A DNA stretch of 64,000 bases from Marilutibacter spongiae (lineage in GTDB: Bacteria > Pseudomonadota > Gammaproteobacteria > Xanthomonadales > Xanthomonadaceae): NCBI RefSeq assembly GCF_014145325.1, contig NZ_JACHTF010000012.1:54678-118677 (forward strand), in the 5' to 3' direction. Of the stretch, positions 18,019 to 29,775 are shown piece by piece. The translations under genes were made by a program, and so were the position numbers. Under the pieces are notes generated by a model. The model saw only the letters and a program-made list of their open reading frames with translations. It ran no database searches and had not been told where the DNA came from. Every line of letters begins with the position of its first letter. Position 1 is the first letter of the stretch.

Positions 18019-18211
18019 GCGCCGCCCCCTCGCCTGACCACTCGTCCCTGGACGGGCATTCCATCTTCCATCGACCCGGCCAGTCGGATACCGGGCACCT
18101 TCGTCCCACGTGCCACGCTCCCGCGCGGAACGCTCGCTCGTCGCCGCCGGCCTGAACGGATGCACGGGGCATTCACCCCCGGCCTGCACATCGCCATGCA
18201 ATGCTGCAGGC

Positions 18212-18916
18212 ATGCTGTCGATCATCATTCCCGCCCACGACGAAGCGGCCCTGATCGGCGCCACGCTGGATGCGCTGGCCGAAGCGACGCGCGCGTTGTC
18301 CGTGCAACACGAGGTGATCGTGGTCGACGATGCCTCCAGCGACGCAACCGGCGAGATCGCCGCCGCGCGTGGCGTCCGCGTCCTGCGCGTCGAGCACCGC
18401 CAGATCGCCGCCACCCGCAATGCCGGCGCGACGGCCGCGTGCCACGCACGCCTGCTGTTCCTCGATGCCGACACCCTCGTCGACGCCACGGTGCTCGGCG
18501 CCGCCATGCAGGCGATGGACCACGGCGCCATCGGCGGTGGTTGCCGCGTGCGCCTCGCCGGCCCGGCGCGCTGGCACGAACGTGCCCTGGCCGGCATCGC
18601 CGCCTTCGGCTTCCGCTGGACGGGTATCGCGCCGGGCTGCTTCCTGTTCTGCACCCGCGAGGCCTTCGAAGCCGTCGGCGGCTTCGACCCGCGCTGGTAC
18701 GCCGGCGAGGACGTGGCGATGAGCCGCGCGCTCGCCACGCAGGGCCGCTTCGTGATCCTTCGCGAATCGGTCCGCACCTCGGACCGCAAGCTGCGCACCT
18801 TCTCGCCCGGCGAGCACCTGCGCCTGCTCGGGCGGCTGCTCTTTCGCGGCCGCGGCATCCTGCAGACGCGCGAAGGCCTGGACCTGTGGTACGACAAGCG
18901 GCGGGACGGTCGCTGA
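18212..18916 (+). CDS. Glycosyltransferase family 2
   Basis: A 234-residue GT-A fold transferase. The order is LSIIIPAHDEAALI at the N-terminus, the nucleotide-binding VVDDASSD, ATRNAGATAA, and the metal-binding LFLDADTLVD. Later come CTREAFEAVGGFDPRWYAGEDVAMSRAL, with the ED base motif. There are no membrane helices, so it is probably cytosolic or peripheral. The acceptor (lipid, polysaccharide or small molecule) is unknown and no polysaccharide cluster surrounds it. Confidence 0.9.
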   Translation: MLSIIIPAHDEAALIGATLDALAEATRALSVQHEVIVVDDASSDATGEIAAARGVRVLRVEHRQIAATRNAGATAACHARLLFLDADTLVDATVLGAAMQAMDHGAIGGGCRVRLAGPARWHERALAGIAAFGFRWTGIAPGCFLFCTREAFEAVGGFDPRWYAGEDVAMSRALATQGRFVILRESVRTSDRKLRTFSPGEHLRLLGRLLFRGRGILQTREGLDLWYDKRRDGR

Positions 18917-19003
18917 AGCGCCCCGTGGGCCAGCCGTCGTTCAGCACCCTTGCACCCGCTCGCCGCTAGACTCGCGATTCCGCCCACACCCCCTGCCTAT
19001 CGC

Positions 19004-19645
19004 ATGCAACGCGCACGCCTGCCTTTCCGCGCCCTGGCCGTCCTGGGACTGGCCACGACGCTGGCCGCCTGCGGGTTCAACCGCAAATCGGAACCGCCGC
19101 CGCTGGGCGAGACCTTCGGCGCCGGGGACACGTATTCGCGCACCTACGCCGTGCCCCCGGCCAGTGCCTGCGAGGCCACGCGCCGCGCCCTGCTCGGCCA
19201 GGGCTACGTGATTGGCAAGGCCAGCGACGACGCGCTGCAGGCGACCAAGAGCTTCCAGCCCGAATCCGACGTGCACACCCAGCTGAACGTGCGCGCGACC
19301 TGCCTGCAGCAACCGGGCGGCGGCGCCATCGTGTTCGTCAATGCCGTCCAGGACCGCTACGTGCTCAACACCTCGGTCAAGTCCGCCAGCGTCGGCGTCA
19401 GCATGCTGGGCTCGGTGTCGCTGCCGATCGGCACCAGCGGCGGCGACCTCGTCCGCGTCGCCACCAACACCGTGCAGAACGAAGACTTCTACCGCCGCTT
19501 CTTCGAGCGCGTCGCCGCCTTCATTCCCAGCACCGAAGGCCTCGGCCCGGAACCGCCACCGGCCATGTTCGAAACCCTCCCCGACCCGGAGCCGCCGGCG
19601 CCCTTGGACCCGCTCGTCGATCCCGACACGCCCGAGCCGCACTGA
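19004..19645 (+). CDS. DUF2242 family lipoprotein
   Basis: A 213-residue lipoprotein. The signal peptide ends in the lipobox LAAC (Cys at about 24), with GFN next. The DUF2242 body carries AVPPASACEATRRALLGQGYVI, ALQATKSFQPESDVHTQLNVRATC and a Gly/Ser strand pair (VKSASVGVSMLGSVSLPIGTSGG), then NEDFYRRFFERV. The C-terminal 35 residues are Pro/Glu/Asp-rich. It is attached to the envelope; function unknown. Confidence 0.82.
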   Translation: MQRARLPFRALAVLGLATTLAACGFNRKSEPPPLGETFGAGDTYSRTYAVPPASACEATRRALLGQGYVIGKASDDALQATKSFQPESDVHTQLNVRATCLQQPGGGAIVFVNAVQDRYVLNTSVKSASVGVSMLGSVSLPIGTSGGDLVRVATNTVQNEDFYRRFFERVAAFIPSTEGLGPEPPPAMFETLPDPEPPAPLDPLVDPDTPEPH

Positions 19646-19672
19646 AGCCACGCCACCTGTAGCCCGTAGCCC

Positions 19673-19702
19673 GTAGCCCGGACAAGCGCAGCGCATCCGG
19701 GG
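19673..19702. repeat. REP-like element, family B, with GTAGCCC triplication
   Basis: Family B core CGGACAAGCGCAGCGCATCC. The leading GTAGCCC is present three times in a row (19659, 19666, 19673). The element lies between two convergent genes. Confidence 0.75.
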
Positions 19703-19726
19703 CATCGTGCAGCCGCAAGCGACCCG

Positions 19727-20998
19727 CTAACGCGCGGTCGCGCGACCGCTGGCATCGACACACGCGGCATCGGTGCGCTGGCGCAGCTCGGTGCACAGTC
19801 GCTCGGCCTGCGGGGCATCGCCCGAGGCGCGGAGCACGTCGGCAAGCCCCGACGTCGCGGCAGGATCGAGCGGCGCCTGGCGCAGCACCCGGCGGTACCA
19901 GGCCTCGGCGCCGACGCTGTCGCCCCGCGCCTGCAGGCGCGACGCGACCAGCACGCCAAGGGCGGCCTGCCACGGGCGCACCTGTGCGGGATTGTCCGGA
20001 TAGGCGCGCTCCATCGCCGCATACGCCCGTTCGAACCAGGCATCGGCGCCTGCGCGGCCGGTGATGTCGAGCACGTCGCCGGTGTTGATCATCGCGCCCC
20101 AGTTGTCGGGGTCGAGCTCGACCGTGCGCGCGTAGGCGGCCAGCGCGTCGTCGAAGCGGCCCTGTGCACTGGCGACGAAGCCCGCGGCCTTGTGTGCCGC
20201 CGCCGAGTCCGGCGCCTGCGCGACCGCACGCTGGGCCAACAACCGCGCACGCTCGACCTGGCCACGCTGCGGCTCGCGGGCAAGATGGCCGTTGGCCAGC
20301 GCATCGCCCAGCCGCCTGAATTCGTGTACGTCCGATCCGCTCGCCTGCGGCCAGCGCAGCGCGCGTTGCACGAGCGCGTTCGCCAGGCCGGCCAGTGCGG
20401 CGGGATCGTCCGGATGCACGCCGAGCACGCGCTGGTACAACTCGATGGCGGCCTCGTTGTCCGCGCGGGAGAACTGGAAGTAGGCATCGTCGGCACGCGC
20501 CAGCAGGGCGTCGCGCTCGCGGCTTTCGACCGGGGTCACCGGGCCGGCGTCCGGGCGCGGGCCCGCTTGCCAGGTCACGGCCACCACGGCGACCGCGCCG
20601 AGCACGCCCAGCGCGACGGCCACACTGCGACGACGCGCGCCGTTCCGGGGCAACGCCGCTGCCCCAGCGGGCGCATGCGTTCGATCATGCGGGGCCGAAG
20701 ACGCCGCCGGCCCGCACCAGCGATAACCACGCTTGGCGATCGTCTCCACGTAGCGCGGCATGCGGGCGTCGTCGCCCAGCGCCTGCCGCAGCTTGGACAC
20801 CGTGCGGGCCAGGCTGTCGTCGCCCACCACCATGTCGGGCCACAGCGCCTCCATCAGCGCCTCGCGCGGGACCACGTCGCCCGGCCGCCCGGCCAGCAGG
20901 AACAGCAGGTCCATGACCTTCGGCTCCAGGCGCTGGGTGCCGGAGGGGCCCGTCAGTTCACCGGACGCGTGCTCCGCGCGCCAGTCGCCGAACTGCAT
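19727..20998 (-). CDS. CadC-like winged-helix regulator with TM segment and TPR domain
   Basis: A 423-residue membrane regulator. The N-terminal OmpR/PhoB-type winged helix (about 1-95) has GTQRLEPKVMDLLFLLAGRPGDVVPREALMEALWP and YVETIAKRGYRW. A single hydrophobic segment (about 125-145, VAVALGVLGAVAVVAVTW) follows, then a periplasmic TPR domain (about 170-400: AIELYQRVLGVHPDDPAALAGLANALV, DALAAYARTVELDPDNWGAMIN). It resembles CadC with the sensor replaced by TPRs. A GTG start at 21037 is also possible. Divergent from the S41 peptidase gene. Confidence 0.88.
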   Translation of the reverse strand: MQFGDWRAEHASGELTGPSGTQRLEPKVMDLLFLLAGRPGDVVPREALMEALWPDMVVGDDSLARTVSKLRQALGDDARMPRYVETIAKRGYRWCGPAASSAPHDRTHAPAGAAALPRNGARRRSVAVALGVLGAVAVVAVTWQAGPRPDAGPVTPVESRERDALLARADDAYFQFSRADNEAAIELYQRVLGVHPDDPAALAGLANALVQRALRWPQASGSDVHEFRRLGDALANGHLAREPQRGQVERARLLAQRAVAQAPDSAAAHKAAGFVASAQGRFDDALAAYARTVELDPDNWGAMINTGDVLDITGRAGADAWFERAYAAMERAYPDNPAQVRPWQAALGVLVASRLQARGDSVGAEAWYRRVLRQAPLDPAATSGLADVLRASGDAPQAERLCTELRQRTDAACVDASGRATAR

Positions 20999-21153
20999 CA
21001 CCCCGTTGCAAGTCCTTGATTCCAAAGCCGTCACCACCGTGGGAGAAAGAGATCAGGAAAGCAGGAGCCTTCCATCATGGTCGGATAGGATGGGCCGGCG
21101 TTCCATCGGACGGCAAGCCGCGGACCGTCCGCGGCACCGCTTCCGGAGCCTCC

Positions 21154-22671
21154 ATGCCCCTGCCACGTACCGTCTTGCGCGCCTGTTCCGCCGCCCTGCT
21201 GCTCGCCTCGCTCAGCGGCGTCGCCGCCTGCGCGCCGCCGCTCGAACCGTCTCACAAAAGCCCCGACCCCTCCCCGTCCCTGATCGCCCCCGAGGCGCTG
21301 CGCGACGACTTCGACGCCCTCTACGCAGGCCTGCAGGCCGCCCACTTCGACCTCTACGCTCACCGCGACAAGGCGGCGTACGAAGCGCTTTACCGCGACA
21401 TGCGCGCCGGCTTCGACGCGCCGTTGACCCCCGACCAGGCGCGCATCGCCTTCCAGCGCTTCGTCGCGTTCGGCAACGTCGCGCATGCGCGGATCGAGCC
21501 GCCGATGGACGCCTGGGAGCGCTTCCGTGTCGCCGGGGGCCGGGCCTTCCCGCTGTACGTCCGCGTACGCGGCGACGAGGCCTTCGTCGTCGATGGTACG
21601 GGCGGATTGGCGGGCCTCGAGCCGGGGGACCGCCTGGTGTCGGTCGACGGCGTGCCGGCGATGGACTGGCTGGGCCGCCTGCGCGCGCATGTCTCCGCCG
21701 ACAACGCCTACATGGCCTGGGCGCAGATGGAGAACCGCCTGCCCGTGCTTGCATGGCTGGAACTGGGCGAGGTCGAGCGCTTCGCCGTCACGGTCGAGAA
21801 GCCCGGCGGCCGACGCGCCGAACTCGACGTGCCCGCACGCGACCGCGCGGCCTTCACCGCCGCGAGCGATTCGGAACCCGCGAGATTCGAGCTCGACTGG
21901 AATGCCCGCCAGGCCCGCATGCTCGACGGCGGCATCGCCTACCTGCGGCCCGGCCCGTTCTACGACAACCGGCCCGAAGCCCCGCACCCCTGGGACCCGG
22001 GCGCTTTCGTCGCCTTCATCGACGATGCCTTCCGGGGCTTCATCGACGCCGGCGCCAAACGCCTCCTGATCGACCTGCGGGACAACCCCGGTGGCGACAA
22101 CAGTTTCAGCGACCCGATGATCGCCTGGTTCGCCGACACGCCGTTCCGCTTCAGCGAGGCCTTCGAGATCCGCGTCAGCGCGGCCACCGTCGGCTCCAAC
22201 CGCGCACGGCTCGACGCCCAGGACGGCGACCCCGACAGCACCTCCGCCAAGCTCGCCGCGGCCTATGCCGGGCAGCCGGAGGGGGCCGTCGTGCGATTCC
22301 CGATCGACACGGTCGACCCCCGCCCCGCGCCGCGTTTCGACGGCCGGGTCTACCTGCTGGTCAACCGCCACACCTACTCCAACGCGGTGAACGTCGCCGC
22401 CCTCGCCCAGGACTTCGGCTTCGCCACGATCGTCGGCGAGGAGACCGCCGACCTGGCCAGCACCTATGGCGCCATGGAGCACTTCACCCTGCCGCGCACG
22501 GGTATCGAGGTCGGCTACCCCAAGGCCCGCATCCTCCGCCCGAACGGCGACCCCTCCCCGCGCGGCGTGGTGCCCGACATCGCCATCGACACGCCGATAG
22601 TGCCGGGCGAGACGGATGTCGTGCTGGCCCGGGCCGTCGAAGCGATCGAAGCGGCGAACGCGACGCGTTGA
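21154..22671 (+). CDS. S41 family peptidase, lipoprotein
   Basis: A 505-residue C-terminal-processing-protease relative. The signal peptide has a lipobox-like GVAAC (Cys about 27), so it is probably envelope-anchored. An N-terminal helical domain (about 45-115) precedes a PDZ-like part (about 125-165, GLEPGDRLVSVDGVPAM), and the tail-specific protease core starts near 245. RLLIDLRDNPGGDNSFSDPM and the nucleophile Ser in NRHTYSNAVNVA, then VGEETADLASTYG, are typical of S41. No TPRs are present and the substrate is unknown. Confidence 0.88.
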   Translation: MPLPRTVLRACSAALLLASLSGVAACAPPLEPSHKSPDPSPSLIAPEALRDDFDALYAGLQAAHFDLYAHRDKAAYEALYRDMRAGFDAPLTPDQARIAFQRFVAFGNVAHARIEPPMDAWERFRVAGGRAFPLYVRVRGDEAFVVDGTGGLAGLEPGDRLVSVDGVPAMDWLGRLRAHVSADNAYMAWAQMENRLPVLAWLELGEVERFAVTVEKPGGRRAELDVPARDRAAFTAASDSEPARFELDWNARQARMLDGGIAYLRPGPFYDNRPEAPHPWDPGAFVAFIDDAFRGFIDAGAKRLLIDLRDNPGGDNSFSDPMIAWFADTPFRFSEAFEIRVSAATVGSNRARLDAQDGDPDSTSAKLAAAYAGQPEGAVVRFPIDTVDPRPAPRFDGRVYLLVNRHTYSNAVNVAALAQDFGFATIVGEETADLASTYGAMEHFTLPRTGIEVGYPKARILRPNGDPSPRGVVPDIAIDTPIVPGETDVVLARAVEAIEAANATR

Positions 22672-22683
22672 GGCACCGCGACC

Positions 22684-22713
22684 GTAGCCCGGATAAGCGA
22701 AGCGCATCCGGGG
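22684..22713. repeat. REP-like element, family B
   Basis: Core CCGGATAAGCGAAGCGCATC immediately downstream of the S41 peptidase stop codon. Confidence 0.8.
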
Positions 22714-22829
22714 CATCGCGCCATCCCGGATGCTCAGCGCCTATCCGGCTGCCGCGCGTCCCCATTCACCTCCCAACACCCACCCGGTGCTACCGTCGAC
22801 GCATCGTAGGAGGACATGGGGGGTGTCCA

Positions 22830-23189
22830 ATGATGACGATCCAACGCCGCGGGGCGATGCTGATGATGTTGGCGATTCCACTCGTCTGGCCGCTCGCGGC
22901 CGCCGCGCACAGCGGGGGGCTCAACGCCGAGGGCTGTCACAACGACCGCAAGAACGGTGGCTACCACTGCCACCGCAGTCCTGCGCCCCGTCCACCGCCG
23001 CGCGATGATTCGTACATGCTGCAGGCGAACCGGCCAAGCCAGGGGCAAGGACGCCAGGTCATCGGCGGGCAGGCTTACTACGCCAACTGCAGTGCCGCCC
23101 GCGCCGCGGCGGCCGCACCGGTGCGCGTCGGCGAGCCGGGATATGGTCGACACCTCGACCGCGACGGCGACGGCATCGGCTGCGAGTAG
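22830..23189 (+). CDS. Secreted protein with YHCH motif and excalibur domain
   Basis: A 119-residue exported protein. The signal peptide (about 1-26, PLAAAAH) is followed by SGGLNAEGCHNDRKNGGYHCHR, a small His/Cys motif region seen in proteins joined to SH3 or excalibur domains. The C-terminal part (about 75-119, QAYYANCSAARAAAAAPVRVGEPGYG then DRDGDGIGCE) is an excalibur calcium-binding domain. The role is unknown; such proteins often accompany surface nucleases. GGGGGG lies about 5-10 bases before the start. Confidence 0.82.
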   Translation: MMTIQRRGAMLMMLAIPLVWPLAAAAHSGGLNAEGCHNDRKNGGYHCHRSPAPRPPPRDDSYMLQANRPSQGQGRQVIGGQAYYANCSAARAAAAAPVRVGEPGYGRHLDRDGDGIGCE

Positions 23190-23200
23190 CGACGGCACCC

Positions 23201-23392
23201 GTAGCCCGGATAAGCGAAGCGCATCCGGGGCATCGCACCCGGCCCACGCACTGGAAGCGATCGAAGCCATGGACGCGTCGCGCTGAGGCGCCTCTACCGC
23301 GCCACGCCGGGTCGAGCAGTCCGTAGCCCGGATAAGCGAAGCGCATCCGGGATTGCGCGATGCCCCGGATGCGCTTCGCTTATCCGGGCTAC
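23201..23392. repeat. Cluster of three REP-like family B elements
   Basis: Two direct copies at 23201-23230 and 23323-23351, and an inverted copy at 23363-23392, all with core CCGGATAAGCGAAGCGCATC. The last two face each other with a 12-base gap and could form a large hairpin. Confidence 0.85.
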
Positions 23393-23474
23393 CCAGGGCG
23401 GACGACCCGCGCGCGGCTGGCCCTTCCCCCCGTCGCGGCCCATCATGTGGACCCTCGCCGCATTGCCCGCGCCC

Positions 23475-23972
23475 ATGCACAGCCTCAAGTACCTCGCCGG
23501 CTATCCCCCTCACCTGCAGGACCAGGTGCGCGAGCTGATCGCACGGGACCGGCTGGGCGCGATGCTGGCCGACAAGTACCCCGAGCCCCACGCCGTGCGC
23601 AACGACGGCCAGCTGTACGACTACGTGCAGGCGCTCAAGAACCGCCACCTGCGCAAGGCGGTGCCGCTGGGCAAGGTCCTCTACGACGGCAAGCTGCAGG
23701 TGCTCAAGCACGCCCTGGGCACCCACACCGCGGTGTCGCGCGTCCACGGCGGCCGCCTCAAGGCCAGCCGCGAGATTCGCATCGCCAGCGTGTTCCGCGA
23801 TGCGCCCGCCGAGTTCCTGAAGATGATCGTGGTGCACGAACTGGCGCACCTGAAGGAAGCCGATCACAACAAGGCCTTCTACCAGCTGTGCGTGCACATG
23901 GCGCCGGACTACCACCAGCTGGAGTTCGACCTGCGGCTGTACCTGACGCAGCTGGAGCTCCGGCAGGCCTGA
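23475..23972 (+). CDS. YgjP-like metallopeptidase domain protein (DUF45/M48)
   Basis: A 165-residue cytosolic protein. The zinc motif VVHELAHLKEADHNKAFYQLCVHM matches the YgjP/WLM group (HELAH...DH..F). The N-terminal half (YPPHLQDQVRELIARDRLG) is a helical extension not typical of E. coli YgjP. Family members include UTP pyrophosphatase and uncharacterised peptidases, so the activity is open. An ATG 30 bases earlier is possible; the chosen ATG gives the compact domain. Confidence 0.8.
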   Translation: MHSLKYLAGYPPHLQDQVRELIARDRLGAMLADKYPEPHAVRNDGQLYDYVQALKNRHLRKAVPLGKVLYDGKLQVLKHALGTHTAVSRVHGGRLKASREIRIASVFRDAPAEFLKMIVVHELAHLKEADHNKAFYQLCVHMAPDYHQLEFDLRLYLTQLELRQA

Positions 23973-24032
23973 CGCCCGGACGCGTCCCGGCTGGATGGCG
24001 GGAATGCCCGTTTCCCCGTGTAGCATCGAGCC

Positions 24033-24794
24033 ATGACGACGACCGCCGCCTCCCCCCAAGCCCCCATCGACGAACAGACGCTACGTGCGCGCAATCGGCA
24101 CTTCTACGACGGCCTCTGGGGCGGCGCCCGGCTGTGCGACCCCGCCGGCTTCAACACCTGGCCGCTGGTCCGGGCCCTGACCGAGCGCGCCACACGACGC
24201 CTGGAAGTGGCCCCCGGCCTGCGCCCGCGCTTCCCGGTCGACGGCGGCCATTTCGTCGACATCAGCACGCCGGCGCTCGCCGCGCTGCGCGCCGCTGGGG
24301 GACAGGCCCTGCAAGGCAGTGCCGCCGCCCTGCCGTTCCCGGACGCCAGCTTCGACGCCGTCTGCGCCATGGACATCGTCGAGCACCTCGTGGACGACGA
24401 CGCCGTGCTCGCCGAACTCGCCCGCGTCGCCCGCCCCGGCGCCCACGTCCTGCTCTCCGCCCCCCTGCACCCCGACAGCTGGACCGCCTTCGACGACTTC
24501 GTCGGCCACTGCCGCCGCTACGAGCCCGACGCCCTGCTGGCCAAACTCGCCGCCCACGGCCTCACGCTGGAGCGCAGCGCCATCTACGGCATGCAGCCCA
24601 AGGCCTCCTGGCTACTCAAACTGGGCATGTGGTTCCTCACCCACCACCGCGCCTTGGCGATGCGCTGGTACAACCGCACCCTCCCCCTCCTCGCCCGTGC
24701 CCAGAAGCCACTGGCCCTGGTGAACGGCATGGTGCCCACCGCAGGCGTGGATGAGGTGCTGCTGGTGTGCAGGAAGCGCGCAACGCAGGAGTGA
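24033..24794 (+). CDS. Class I SAM-dependent methyltransferase
   Basis: A 253-residue methyltransferase of the Methyltransf_11 type. DGGHFVDISTPALAALRAAGG replaces the usual first Gly motif (it is a weak motif I), ALPFPDASFDAVCAMDIVEHLVDDDAVLAELARVARPGAHVLLSAPL gives motifs II-III, and the C-terminus has two hydrophobic stretches (SWLLKLGMWFLTHHRALAM). The EHL and HPDSWTAFDDFVGHCRRYEP elements are common in lipid or quinone-type methyltransferases. The substrate is unknown. Confidence 0.82.
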   Translation: MTTTAASPQAPIDEQTLRARNRHFYDGLWGGARLCDPAGFNTWPLVRALTERATRRLEVAPGLRPRFPVDGGHFVDISTPALAALRAAGGQALQGSAAALPFPDASFDAVCAMDIVEHLVDDDAVLAELARVARPGAHVLLSAPLHPDSWTAFDDFVGHCRRYEPDALLAKLAAHGLTLERSAIYGMQPKASWLLKLGMWFLTHHRALAMRWYNRTLPLLARAQKPLALVNGMVPTAGVDEVLLVCRKRATQE

Positions 24795-24830
24795 ACGGGC
24801 AGAGCTGATGCGCACGCCCACCCCTATCCC

Positions 24831-24898
24831 GTAGCCCGGATAAGCGAAGCGCATCCGGGGATCCCGCAACCCGGGTGCGCTGCGCTTACCCGGGCTAC
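24831..24898. repeat. Facing pair of REP-like family B elements
   Basis: A direct copy at 24831-24860 and an inverted copy at 24870-24898, 9 bases apart, form a long potential hairpin (GTAGCCCGG / CCGGGCTAC ends). It sits between the methyltransferase gene and the AT-richer DUF3883 patch. Confidence 0.85.
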
Positions 24899-24982
24899 AC
24901 CGAGAGGTCGTCACTGTCCAACTCTTGGAGGCGATCTCTACGTCCAAACGATATCCTGGACGCAGGCACAGAGGGGACGGCG

Positions 24983-25864
24983 ATGGCGATGGCGATTGAC
25001 GACGGTGAAACCGGCCAACCGTGGAGCGAAGCGGAAGTGGAGGCGACCGTCGCCGTCTACTTGCAGATGCTCCGAATGCAGGAGATGGGGCAAGTCCCGA
25101 ACAAGCGAGAACACAATCGCCGCCTTCAGGCTTTGCTGCCCGCTCGGAACGCATCGTCCATCGAGTACAAGCATCGAAACATCAGCGCCGTGCTCAACCT
25201 CTTCGGCGTGCAGGCCCTGAACGGCTACAAGGCACTGCCGAACTTCCAGCACATGCTGGTCGACGTCGTAGCTCGCGCCATTGAGCAAGACCGCATGTTG
25301 GATGAAGTCAGTCTACGAAGCGTGGAGACACCCGCCGAGCCACCCCTGGTGGAAGACTTCTCCAACTTCGTCGTGCAGATCCCGATCCCCAAGATTGCCG
25401 TCGCCGAGCAACGTGCAGACTGGGTTCGCAGAGCGCCGGTCAAGCGCGATTATCTTGAACGTGAGGCACGTAACCGCTCGCTCGGGTTGGCGGGCGAATT
25501 GCTGGTCCTGGAGTACGAGCAGCGTCGCTTGCATACCGGAGGTGCTAAGACGCTCGCCAATAAAATTGAACACGTGTCCAAGGACAAGGGCGATGGCACC
25601 GGCTACGACATCCTGTCGTTCGATGCAGATGGCCGCGAACGCTTCATTGAGGTCAAGACCACAGCTTACGCCGCGGAAACGCCCTTCTTCATCAGTCCAA
25701 ATGAGGTCGCATTCTCTGATCAGGAAGCGGACAGGTTCCACCTCTACCGCCTGTTTGGCTTCCGTCGAAAGCCGCAGATGTTCACAGTCCCCGGTGCCGT
25801 AGATGCGAACTTCCTGCTCGATCCTGTGAGCTTCCGCGCGACCCTTCTGCGTGCGAGGACATGA
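24983..25864 (+). CDS. DUF3883 domain protein, candidate DNA-processing/defence protein
   Basis: A 293-residue protein in an AT-richer patch. The N-terminal part (about 9-95) has WSEAEVEATVAVYLQML, QVPNKREHNRRLQALL and IEYKHRNISAVLNLFG, a DNA-binding-like module often found with DUF3883. The C-terminal DUF3883 domain (about 165-270) carries GLAGELLVLEYEQ, the nuclease-like GYDILSFD and FIEVKTTA (D...ExK pattern of the PD-(D/E)XK superfamily), then FFISPNEVAFS and YRLFGF. DUF3883 occurs in restriction and anti-phage proteins; a defence role here is inference. Its stop overlaps the next gene's ATG. The ATG after GGGGACGG is preferred to the longer frame that runs into the REP pair. Confidence 0.8.
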   Translation: MAMAIDDGETGQPWSEAEVEATVAVYLQMLRMQEMGQVPNKREHNRRLQALLPARNASSIEYKHRNISAVLNLFGVQALNGYKALPNFQHMLVDVVARAIEQDRMLDEVSLRSVETPAEPPLVEDFSNFVVQIPIPKIAVAEQRADWVRRAPVKRDYLEREARNRSLGLAGELLVLEYEQRRLHTGGAKTLANKIEHVSKDKGDGTGYDILSFDADGRERFIEVKTTAYAAETPFFISPNEVAFSDQEADRFHLYRLFGFRRKPQMFTVPGAVDANFLLDPVSFRATLLRART

Positions 25865-26190
25865 CTGACGATAGAAGAGCGGACGGGAACTGGCCGCCTC
25901 TCTATGTGGCTACGCCGGACCTCGTGTTTACCATGTCGACAGAAGAAGCGAGAATGCTCATCAAGGTTCTCGGCTGCGGCGTTTCCGAAGCCACCGAACT
26001 GGATCGGGAGCATGTCGATGCCCTCGTCCTGCGGAACAAGATGATGTATCCCCGCCAGTCCAACAATGTCCCGCACGCGGCCAATTGCCCGCTATCGTCA
26101 AGCCCGCTCAACTGTTCGCGCCGGCCGAACGCCTGGCGGGAGGTACGTCTTCGAGAAATCGCCAGGCGCTTGAGGCCTGCCCGCACTTGA
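25861..26190 (+). CDS. Small gene overlapping the DUF3883 gene
   Basis: A 109-residue ORF whose ATG overlaps the DUF3883 stop codon (ATGA), the usual sign of translational coupling. The first about 75 residues look protein-like (PPLYVATPDLVFTMSTEEARMLIKVLGCGVSEATELDREHVDALVLRNKMMYP). The last 35 are Ser/Pro/Arg-rich and may be read-through of a decayed end. No family is recognised. Confidence 0.5.
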   Translation: MTDDRRADGNWPPLYVATPDLVFTMSTEEARMLIKVLGCGVSEATELDREHVDALVLRNKMMYPRQSNNVPHAANCPLSSSPLNCSRRPNAWREVRLREIARRLRPART

Positions 26191-26806
26191 GCCAGAGGAG
26201 GTCTCGTCGGTTCGAACCGAAACCGCAGCCGGTATCACCCAACCACGCTCGGCAAACCAAAAGAGTCCTCTTCTTCGCACCAGGGTAGTTCGCTGCCATA
26301 TTGCATTCGACCGAACTACTTTCGGCGCAATGCCCTCCGGTTATTGCGCCCTACGGCCCTACAAGACCGTGATAGCGAGGATCATCACAACTGGTCACCA
26401 CCAAAAGTCGACTCTGACCCCTGTTTTCGCACGCACTGACCTAGCGGAACAGCTAGGCGCGTACGCGGATATCTTTGGTTGCACTACGGTAATTGCAGCG
26501 GCCTACCAGCTCTGGTTCGACCCGGTCGCTGAAAAGCCCCGTCGAGGCTCAGGCGGAAAAGGCCTTGGTTCGCCTCGTCGGCTCGTCGCGGTTGTTCGTC
26601 AACTTCAGCTCACCTACGACCTTTCCGATTGCCCTTTGCCAGAATTTCTTGGACTGCTGCCAAGCGAGTTCAAGAAGTGGCTGCAGGCCTCAGCCGCAGA
26701 ATTCACCACAGCAACTCGCGCCTAGGTTTAGGAAAGCCGGCTGAGCGATCCATATGAAGTCAAGGCGTCCTTCCGGCCGCCCTGACTCTTGATGAAAACA
26801 AAAACA
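26191..26806. other. AT-richer intergenic region, possibly decayed coding DNA
   Basis: It contains a family C REP-like palindrome at 26324-26354 (GCGCAATGCCC / TTATTGCGCCCTAC) and the sequence AAAAGTCGACTCTGACCCCT at 26404-26423. The only sizeable open frame is 26330-26725 on the + strand (131 residues); its middle and end (LAEQLGAYADIFGCTT, LPEFLGLLPSEFKKWLQASA) look weakly protein-like, but it begins inside the REP-like palindrome. It may be the remains of a gene that followed the DUF3883 pair. Confidence 0.45.
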
Positions 26807-29512
<2,706 letters not shown>

Positions 29513-29775
29513 TGAATTCGCGGCCCCGTGGCCACGCCTCGGTCGTAGGGGTATAGAAAGAGTCAGACCCGGGATTCTAGCAGGGCCGATGACAGCGCCA
29601 GACGGTGCTTTGGTCGCGTCCACGGCCTGTCCACCGGACATTCGCAGGCGTATTGAAGGGCGCCCGCCCGGGCTGCACGCGACCACCGCGACGGCGTCCA
29701 CATCTTCAAGACAATCGGCGTGCTTATGATCGAGGCCGGGGTGCCCGTGCGGGGCGTCCGGGGGCGGACAATCGG

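Noticed and set aside
26404..26423. AAAAGTCGACTCTGACCCCT as a mobile-element boundary
   Set aside because: The string resembles sequences seen near transposase genes, but there is no partner repeat or transposase here, so it is not called.
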